Source: Firmicutes bacterium UBA5500 (GTDB lineage: Bacteria; Bacillota; UBA994; UBA5500). From it: DNA of 5,868 bases. Within the stretch, counting starts at the first letter, position 1, and every line of letters starts with the position of its first letter. Positions 1 through 5,101 of the stretch are shown in pieces. The stretch spans positions 2,058 through 7,925 of the forward strand of contig DIPA01000081.1 in assembly GCA_002427055.1 (NCBI GenBank). The letters run 5' to 3'. A model generated the notes under the pieces. The model was not told the DNA's origin. It ran no database searches and worked only from the letters and a program-made list of their open reading frames with translations. The position numbers and the translations under genes were made by a program.

Positions 1-137
1 GTCGTCGATGTCTAAGCACCCTTTATTAGAGGCCCCAATGCGCTTTACGCAGGACCAACGACCTTCCCCTGGACTGCGAGGGACTTCTTCAGTGGTCTCT
101 GAACGTCCCCCTGTCTCGCAAGGAGGAGAGAGAAAAT
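1..137 (+). other. Leader region upstream of the secreted-protein gene
   Basis: No gene is supported here. One frame (bases 1-15) reads V-V-D-V-stop and could be the last codons of an upstream gene, but five codons prove nothing. I see no clear -35/-10 pair: TTTATT at 22-27 is the only AT-rich hexamer resembling a -10 box, and it lacks a convincing partner. The second half (76-119) holds an inverted-repeat structure listed separately. The ribosome site AAGGAGG at 120-126 closes the region. The promoter may lie left of the window, or it may be a weak or alternative-sigma promoter I do not recognise. Confidence 0.5.
76..119 (+). promoter_or_regulatory. Nested 5'-leader hairpin abutting the ribosome binding site
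   Basis: Three helices can stack. GCGAG (76-80) pairs with CTCGC (115-119), GGAC (81-84) pairs with GTCC (105-108), and TTCAG (88-92) pairs with CTGAA (99-103) around a six-base loop. This gives 14 Watson-Crick pairs with one six-base bulge (109-114) and a small internal loop. The outer helix ends one base before AAGGAGG (120-126), which serves the ATG at 138. No poly-T run follows, so it is not an ordinary terminator. A role in mRNA stability or translational control of the secreted protein is inferred. It matches no riboswitch class I know. Confidence 0.45.
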
Positions 138-656
138 ATGCGAAGAATAAGCATCCAGTTGGCTATCGCGTTCACGGCGGTGGCACTAATCGCCGGTTTG
201 TGGATGGGGCATGGCTATGCCGCCGGCTCGGCTGCAGCGCCGGGCAGCGATCTAGATCCCTTAGTGACCAAGAGCTATGTCGATGATGCTATTACCCAGC
301 TAAGCGACGGGATAGACGATGTTGTTGTTCAGTTGACTAACAAGATAGATACAATGGGCAAAACTGAGCCCGGGGATGCTACTGAGGCTTCCATTTTGCA
401 TGTGGTATCAGTGCCACCCGGCGGGCGCCTCATCGCTTATGAAGGTACTGAGTTTATCTTGCGCTCCGGTAATGCGGTAGCTATTGGTTCGGCTGCGGGG
501 GGTATCCCTGACCTTACGGCAGGCAGAGATTTGGCTAACAATACCGCTATTCCTGCCAACCATCTGTTGCTGTTCCCGCGCTCCGATCAGCGGGGTGTTA
601 AGGCAAGCACAGCTATTATTGTTATGGTGCGCGGCAAATATTCGATTGAGCCGTAA
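138..656 (+). CDS. Exported protein of unknown function with a short coiled coil (172 aa)
   Basis: Function unknown. The start is set by a perfect AAGGAGG (120-126), 11 bases before ATG. Residues 1-29 form a Sec-type signal peptide: RR at 2-3, a hydrophobic core at about 8-23, and a possible cleavage site after GYAA (26-29). No lipobox cysteine is present, and the protein has no Cys at all. After an Ala/Gly/Ser linker comes DPLVTKSYVD (40-49), then a heptad-like stretch with hydrophobic residues at 48, 52, 55, 59, 62, 66, 70 and 73, suggesting a short parallel coiled coil. A Pro/Gly linker leads to a compact, probably beta-rich domain (86-170) with FILRSGNAVAI (106-116), GGIPDLTAGRDL (121-132) and NHLLLFPRSDQRGV (141-154). 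I recall similar unnamed Firmicute proteins with these two conserved blocks but cannot attach a Pfam name. A terminator follows directly, so it is probably a separately controlled, perhaps abundant, cell-surface component. The link to the downstream polysaccharide genes is by position only. Confidence 0.85.
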   Translation: MRRISIQLAIAFTAVALIAGLWMGHGYAAGSAAAPGSDLDPLVTKSYVDDAITQLSDGIDDVVVQLTNKIDTMGKTEPGDATEASILHVVSVPPGGRLIAYEGTEFILRSGNAVAIGSAAGGIPDLTAGRDLANNTAIPANHLLLFPRSDQRGVKASTAIIVMVRGKYSIEP

Positions 657-664
657 TTTACAGG

Positions 665-690
665 GGCAGGGGTGAAGCCCTCTGCCTTTT
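665..690 (+). terminator. Rho-independent terminator after the secreted-protein gene
   Basis: GGCAG (665-669) pairs with CTGCC (682-686). The stem continues through a G-T pair (670/681) and G-C pairs (671/680, 672/679), leaving the six-base loop TGAAGC. TTTTCTGTT (687-695) follows immediately. The element begins eight bases after the TAA at 654-656. Only 24 bases remain before the next start codon, and they hold the ribosome site GAGGAG (701-706) rather than a visible promoter. The downstream operon is therefore fed either by partial read-through or by a promoter inside the upstream gene. Confidence 0.75.
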
Positions 691-714
691 CTGTTGTGAA
701 GAGGAGCGGATAAC

Positions 715-1836
715 ATGTCGCAGCCTAGTGTCTTACTCTTGTCGATGGCCCTCGATTTTGGCGGGGCCGAGACTCACGTCATCTCTTTGGCTAAGGCACT
801 GCAGAAAAACGGTTTACGCGTTTTAGTTGCTTCTAACGGTGGCCGTCTAGTGGGCGAGTTAGAAGCGGCAGGCATTCGTCATTACACGGTGGCACTGCAC
901 GCACGCAAGCCCTTGGCTTTGTTAGGGAGTATCGGCGTTGTGAAGCGCATTGTGCAGTCGGAAGGCGTGCAGCTGATGCATGCCCATGCTCGCATCCCGG
1001 CTTGGGTTGCCCAGAAGGTTTCTCGCAGTACCCAGGTGCCGCTAGTGACAACTTACCACGGGCTTTACAATGCCCACTGGCTATTACGCCTGTTTACTAC
1101 AGCTGGGCAACAGACTATTGCTGTTAGCCATGACGTGAAAGAGCACTTGATCACGAAGCTGGGCGTACCAGCTGCCAAAATAACAGTGATCCATAATGGA
1201 ATTGATACCGAGCAATTTGCTGCGGTGGCTCAACCCGACCACCGGCAGCAGATCACTTATATCAGCCGTATGTCAGGTGGGCGTGGGGGGGTAGCGCTGG
1301 TTCTCCTAGAAGCGCTGGCCATATTGCACGATGAGTTTCCGGAACTGCGTCTAGTCATTGTGGGTGAGGGGGACCGTTTGCCGGAAGTGCGTGCTTTGGC
1401 AGAGGAGTTGAATGCACGCTGGTCGGGCGACTTCTGCCAGGCTCTAGGCGGGCGGACTGATATCCCGCAGCTGTTAGCGCAAGCGGGTATAGTGGTCGGC
1501 GTCGGCCGAGCGGCGCTCGAAGCTATGGCAAGTGGCCGTCCGGTAATCATTGCGGGTGAGTATGGTACCTATGGTCTGCTGGAAGCGGCTACTTTACCCT
1601 TAGCGATGGAACACAATTTTAGCGGTCGGGGGTCACAATTACCTACCGAGCCGGATATTTTGGCCAACATCTTACGCGATGTGTTGTCGGACCCCGAACG
1701 AGCTGAGCGAGCGGCCCAGTTGGCGAGGGATACGGTACAGGTCCATTATTCTATGGTGGAAAAAGCACACGAAGTGTTGGCTGTATACGCGCAAGCCGTA
1801 CCTGATTTACTGGTGAGAGGGGAGACCGGGGTATGA
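715..1836 (+). CDS. GT4-like glycosyltransferase with altered catalytic motifs (373 aa)
   Basis: A cytoplasmic GT-B fold transferase that probably moves a sugar from a nucleotide-sugar to a lipid-linked glycan. Sugar and acceptor cannot be read from sequence. The start has GAGGAG (701-706) eight bases upstream. The N-terminal acceptor half carries the glycine-rich loop FGGAETHV (15-22), HAHAR (89-93) and TTYHG (112-116). IAVS (135-138) and VIHNGID (158-164) lead into the C-terminal donor half, with VIVGEGD (214-220) and LEAMASGRPVI (268-278). Oddities: at the usual R-x4-K phosphate-binding site it reads SRMSGGRGG (184-192), with Arg190 in place of Lys. In the EX7E motif only the second Glu (269) is kept, because the position eight residues before it is Val261. 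I recall a Firmicute GT4 subfamily with G-R-x-A-L-E-A at this point, so this is probably a subfamily trait, not decay. The gene overlaps the next one by ATGA (1833-1836). Confidence 0.88.
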   Translation: MSQPSVLLLSMALDFGGAETHVISLAKALQKNGLRVLVASNGGRLVGELEAAGIRHYTVALHARKPLALLGSIGVVKRIVQSEGVQLMHAHARIPAWVAQKVSRSTQVPLVTTYHGLYNAHWLLRLFTTAGQQTIAVSHDVKEHLITKLGVPAAKITVIHNGIDTEQFAAVAQPDHRQQITYISRMSGGRGGVALVLLEALAILHDEFPELRLVIVGEGDRLPEVRALAEELNARWSGDFCQALGGRTDIPQLLAQAGIVVGVGRAALEAMASGRPVIIAGEYGTYGLLEAATLPLAMEHNFSGRGSQLPTEPDILANILRDVLSDPERAERAAQLARDTVQVHYSMVEKAHEVLAVYAQAVPDLLVRGETGV

Positions 1837-2315
1837 TCGATAAACAAGGGCGTTTATTTGGCAAGATCAATATTTTCGATCTTATAGTGATACTAATTTT
1901 AGTAGTCATAGCTGGAAGGGTAGTTTACGTAAAGTTAAATGTACCGCAAGTTGTTGCCCCGCCTCAGGATAAGGTGACTATAGAGTTGCGAGCTGAAGTG
2001 CTCAATCCAGTGGCAGAATTTGTTAAAGTAGGGCAAAGAGTGACCGACAAGCGGACAGGTGTCTATCTAGGAGAAATAAAAGAGATAGAAGTAACACCTC
2101 TCCCAGTGGCAGTTGCCGGTGCGAACGGTGAAGTTATCTGGGCCGATTCACTGCGTCACGTGGAAGTGCGTATGGTGTTAAGTAACCAGGGCACGGTCAC
2201 AGAGAATGTCTACCAGCTGGGCGCTCTCGGAGTGCGAGTGGGCGAGCGTATCACCTTAGTCGGGCCTCAGTTCTCTTTTGATGCCTACCTAACAGCTCTC
2301 AGTAAGGAGAAATAA
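1833..2315 (+). CDS. DUF4330-family membrane-anchored protein (160 aa)
   Basis: Molecular role unknown. The N-terminus matches the DUF4330 signature as I know it: MIDKQGRLFGKINIFD (1-16), then a single membrane span at about 15-33 (LIVILILVVIA at 17-27). The remaining ~125 residues, probably outside the membrane, are rich in Val and charged residues. They read as alternating beta strands, with repeated VG or GV turns (VKVGQRV at 65-71 and GVRVGERITL near the C-terminus). There are no obvious catalytic residues and no Cys. The start is the ATG of an ATGA overlap with the glycosyltransferase, with GGGGAG (1819-1824) eight bases upstream, so translation is probably coupled. Length fits the family. 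Position between a glycosyltransferase and the ligase-like protein suggests an accessory of glycan assembly or export. That is inference from context. Confidence 0.88.
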   Translation: MIDKQGRLFGKINIFDLIVILILVVIAGRVVYVKLNVPQVVAPPQDKVTIELRAEVLNPVAEFVKVGQRVTDKRTGVYLGEIKEIEVTPLPVAVAGANGEVIWADSLRHVEVRMVLSNQGTVTENVYQLGALGVRVGERITLVGPQFSFDAYLTALSKEK

Positions 2316-2318
2316 ACT

Positions 2319-2708
2319 ATGCTCAAGACTATCCAGCTTTGGTGGTCTGGCTCGTGGCTGGTGCATAATTTAGAAAGGTTAGCAGTTTGCTCGGCTGCTG
2401 CTTGGCATGGTTGCTGGCTGGGGCGTTTCTTGGCTAGGCCTTGGGAAGATACTCCTCAGGCTTATACAGCCAGCCGAGTGCAGCGTTGCCGGTGCAGCTT
2501 GGCTGACCGCTGGCACAGGGTTGCCGCTGGTCTGCAAACGCGGTTATCAGACAGCTACCTACTAGGTCGTTGGCCCAACTGGCTGGCGGCCGACTTGGCT
2601 TGGGCCTGGCAGGGCAGCCTCCTGAGACAGGGGGACGTTCTCTTTGTCCCAGCGAGGCAGGGGAACAGCAAGCCCCGTCGGCCCCTTGATCAAACGCCCC
2701 CCCAGTGG
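2319..2708 (+). repeat. Region encoding Trp/Arg-rich ~20-residue protein repeats
   Basis: In residues 1-130 of the ligase-like protein, short units recur around Ser12, Cys32, Ser52, Ser79 and Ser100. Spacings are 20, 20, 27 and 21 residues. Each unit reads roughly aromatic/Leu - x - small or Asp - Ser/Cys - x - Leu/Val, often with Arg three to five residues later. Examples are WSGSWL (9-14), WHGCWLGR (29-36), YTASRVQR (49-56), LSDSYLLGR (76-84) and WQGSLLR (97-103). The repetition is visible in protein only, and the DNA copies have diverged. I take this as an amphipathic, membrane-hugging helical repeat. Function unknown. Confidence 0.5.
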
Positions 2709-3989
2709 CGGCTGCTCGTATACGCCTTGGTAGCAAGTTTGTTCCTAGCAGCTGTCATTCTGCTACCTCAGGGGCTCACTTTGCTTAAATGGGGAGTTAT
2801 GGGAATCGCGGTAGCCTTAGTTTGGGCACGACCCAAAGCTGCCCTGTGTGCGGTAGCTTTTCTGCTGCCTATCTTGCCTATCTTGAGTACGCTCATGCTC
2901 ATAGTGGTCGCCTTTGTGGCCCGTGTTTGCCAAGGGGAGCCTTTGGCTCCACGCAGTTCTTGGTTGCGCACATTAGCCGCCTTGTTTTGTCTGGTTGGCT
3001 TGGCTGCTGCCCTCAGCAGTGCTGACACCGTGGCAGCCTTGCGTTATTGGCGCTACTACTTGGGCGGATTTCTTCTGCTAGTGTTGCTCATGGACGCACT
3101 ACGCACGCAGCACGCGATAGCACAAGTGCTAACCTGGGGTTTGCTTGGTGCAGTTACTGTCGCCGCTCTGTCTCTGTGGCAATACGTTGGTGGCATGCCG
3201 ACCAACCTATCCTGGGTAGATATTCGCGTATCGGCAATCACGACGCGGGTAGTTGGCACTTTTGATAATCCGAACATGTTAGCCGGCTATTTGGTAGCCT
3301 GGCTACCTTTTGCAGTAGTTCGAGTTTTGGATAAAGAATCATCGCTACGCGTGCGCCTAGCCAATCTGTTCGTGATGGGCTTGCTTGGCTTATCCCTTGT
3401 TTTGACGTTTTCACGTGGCGGATGGTTGGCATTCGCTGCGGCCTTGTTCGTTATCGTTGCCTGCCAGGAGCCGCGCCTGTTCTGGGGCGTGCCGTTGTTA
3501 CTGCTTGCAGCCCCATTGGTTTTACCGCCGGTAATTTGGCAGCGGCTAGCCAGCATCGTTAACTTAGAAGACACATCTAATATGGTACGTTTATATGTTT
3601 GGGAAAGTTCGGCCAAAATGTTCCTTGCTAATTGGCTGCTCGGTATCGGGCAAGGGCTGGTGCCTTTTGCCCGTATTTATCCGATTTATCAATATGGTAT
3701 TGTGCCGGCATTACATGCTCATAGCCTAATCTTACAATTGGCCGTTGAAGGTGGCATTTTCTCTTTACTGCTATTCTTATGGATTTGTGTTGCTCTCTGG
3801 CGCCAGGCTATGAAGTGCTGGCGGGCAACTCCCGCATGGACGGTGCCTGTTGGTGCAGCCCTACTGGGTCACCTAGTGCATGGCGTATTCGACCATGCTT
3901 GGTATGACCTACGGCTCATGTTTGTTTTCTGGTTGCTCACCGGTTTAGCCAGCGCGGTGGCGCGGCTAAAGTTAGGAGAGGCAAAATGA
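2319..3989 (+). CDS. O-antigen ligase/polymerase (Wzy_C) family membrane protein with N-terminal extension (556 aa)
   Basis: Multispanning membrane protein of the O-antigen ligase / Wzy-type polymerase superfamily. Such proteins transfer or join undecaprenyl-linked glycan on the outer face of the cytoplasmic membrane. Hydrophobic segments run from about residue 132 to 550. Family motifs are clear: GTFDNPNMLAGYL (313-325), TFSRGGWLAF (363-372), WESSAKMF (428-435) followed by LLGIGQG (440-446), and the external-loop LHAHS (465-469) with LQLAVEGGIF (472-481). The His residues and the Arg of SRGG are the expected active-site region. Sequence alone cannot separate ligase from polymerase, and in a Gram-positive-type context the acceptor could be a protein or cell-wall glycan. 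Residues 1-130 are an extra soluble or membrane-surface part holding 12 Trp, 4 Cys and about 14 Arg, with a repeat of about 20 residues (see findings). ATG has AAGGAG (2304-2309) nine bases upstream, three bases after the DUF4330 stop. The end overlaps the next gene by ATGA. Confidence 0.9.
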   Translation: MLKTIQLWWSGSWLVHNLERLAVCSAAAWHGCWLGRFLARPWEDTPQAYTASRVQRCRCSLADRWHRVAAGLQTRLSDSYLLGRWPNWLAADLAWAWQGSLLRQGDVLFVPARQGNSKPRRPLDQTPPQWRLLVYALVASLFLAAVILLPQGLTLLKWGVMGIAVALVWARPKAALCAVAFLLPILPILSTLMLIVVAFVARVCQGEPLAPRSSWLRTLAALFCLVGLAAALSSADTVAALRYWRYYLGGFLLLVLLMDALRTQHAIAQVLTWGLLGAVTVAALSLWQYVGGMPTNLSWVDIRVSAITTRVVGTFDNPNMLAGYLVAWLPFAVVRVLDKESSLRVRLANLFVMGLLGLSLVLTFSRGGWLAFAAALFVIVACQEPRLFWGVPLLLLAAPLVLPPVIWQRLASIVNLEDTSNMVRLYVWESSAKMFLANWLLGIGQGLVPFARIYPIYQYGIVPALHAHSLILQLAVEGGIFSLLLFLWICVALWRQAMKCWRATPAWTVPVGAALLGHLVHGVFDHAWYDLRLMFVFWLLTGLASAVARLKLGEAK

Positions 3990-5101
3990 TCAAGATAGCG
4001 CATGTTATTAGTGACACTGCTATCGGCGGAGCGGGTCGCTACCTACTGGCTTTGCTACCAGGCGCAGTGCGGCATGATTGGGAACTCACTGTGTACGCAC
4101 CGGAAGGCGACCTAGCGGCAGCTGTGCGTGATTCCGGTGTGGCGCGAGTGATTGTCTTGCCGGAAGGGGAACGGTCTTTTAGCGTCAGGCTGTGGCGTTG
4201 GTTACAGCGCAATTTGCAGCCAGCCGACGTGGTACACACCCATGCCAGTTTGGCGGCCCGTTTGGCCGCCAAGCAACGCGGCTACCCGGTTGTATTAACG
4301 CGGCATACTATTGGCCCCGATTTACCACCCGGAGGGCTAAAGCCAGCACGGCGCTGCCTTTATCATTTCGTGGCCAAGACTTTTAGCGACGCTACTATTG
4401 CCGTTTCAGAGGCTTGCCGCCAAAGATTACTGCTAGAGGGAGTACCGGAATCGATGCTGCGGCTTGTTTATCATGGCATTGATACTCAGCCCTATTTAGC
4501 GGCGGATGGTACTGCTTGGCGGAAGCAGCTCGGTTTGGCAGATTCTGTGCCCGTTATTATCACTGTGGCCCGACTGGCATCGGTTAAGGGCTTGCAGTAT
4601 GCTATAGCTGCGTCAGCAGAGTTAAAGAACAGGGGGCTCCCTTTTACCTGGCTTTTCGTGGGCCAGGGGCCGGAGCTGGCTAGTTTGCAGGCGCAGGCTA
4701 AGGAACTCGGTCTGACCAATGAGATACGCTGGCTCGGCTTTCAGGAAGATATTCCTGGCCTGCTGGCTGCAGCAGATGTTTTTGTTTTACCGTCTCTGCA
4801 GGAGGCTCTGGGACTAGTCGTACTTGAGGCCATGGCCGCAGGTCTACCGGTTATAGCGAGCCATGTAGGAGGTATACCTGAATTGATCAACGATGGGCAG
4901 CAAGGATTGTTGGTTCTGCCAGCCGATAGTGCTGAGTTGGCTCGGGCCGTTGCACCTTTATTGGCAGACAAGGAGCAGGCTGCCCGATTAGGAACGGCTG
5001 GACGTAAGCGAGTTTTAGCTCAGTTTACCGCTGAAAACATGTGGCAACAGACGGATGCTGTCTACCGAGAGGTAATGGACAGTCGGAGGTGTAAGAGATG
5101 A
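3986..5101 (+). CDS. GT4-family (GT-B) glycosyltransferase (371 aa)
   Basis: Retaining GT-B glycosyltransferase, cytosolic or membrane-associated, presumed to add a hexose-type sugar to the lipid-linked glycan made by this operon. All family marks are intact: glycine loop IGGAGRYL (13-20), HTHAS (84-88), TRHT (105-108), IAVSEACR (138-145), YHGID (162-166), phosphate-binding R196 and K201 in VARLASVKG (194-202), VGQGPE (225-230), LGFQEDIPGLLAAADVFVLPS (250-270), and the EX7E motif E273...E281 followed by AMAAGLPVI (282-290) and GGIPELI (295-301). The start lies in an ATGA overlap with the ligase-like gene, with AGGAG (3974-3978) seven bases upstream. The first half differs clearly from the glycosyltransferase at 715-1836, so the two probably act on different acceptors. 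Donor sugar and linkage are not predictable here. Confidence 0.93.
   Translation: MIKIAHVISDTAIGGAGRYLLALLPGAVRHDWELTVYAPEGDLAAAVRDSGVARVIVLPEGERSFSVRLWRWLQRNLQPADVVHTHASLAARLAAKQRGYPVVLTRHTIGPDLPPGGLKPARRCLYHFVAKTFSDATIAVSEACRQRLLLEGVPESMLRLVYHGIDTQPYLAADGTAWRKQLGLADSVPVIITVARLASVKGLQYAIAASAELKNRGLPFTWLFVGQGPELASLQAQAKELGLTNEIRWLGFQEDIPGLLAAADVFVLPSLQEALGLVVLEAMAAGLPVIASHVGGIPELINDGQQGLLVLPADSAELARAVAPLLADKEQAARLGTAGRKRVLAQFTAENMWQQTDAVYREVMDSRRCKR

Noticed and set aside
1..15. Possible tail of an upstream gene (V-V-D-V-stop)
   Set aside because: Five codons cannot be told from chance. It stays possible but is not annotatable.
22..27. TTTATT as a -10 promoter box
   Set aside because: No -35-like hexamer sits at the right distance inside the window, and the match to TATAAT is weak.
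8..286. 92-codon open frame on + overlapping the leader and the secreted-protein gene
   Set aside because: It has no ribosome site before its ATG, gives a low-complexity Arg/Gly-rich product, and overlaps a gene with a perfect AAGGAGG and a clear signal peptide.
408..716. 102-codon open frame on the - strand
   Set aside because: It is antisense to the secreted-protein gene and the terminator, with no ribosome site or domain. Its His/Cys/Arg-rich make-up is typical of a shadow frame.
715..1836. First glycosyltransferase as a pseudogene
   Set aside because: Key donor-site residues differ, but the frame is full length with a good start and an intact ATGA overlap with the next gene. The fold motifs are kept, so a divergent subfamily is more likely than decay.
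3287..3616. 109-codon open frame on the - strand
   Set aside because: It is antisense to the best-conserved motifs of the ligase-like protein. Its Thr/Asn/Lys-rich content mirrors hydrophobic codons on the + strand.
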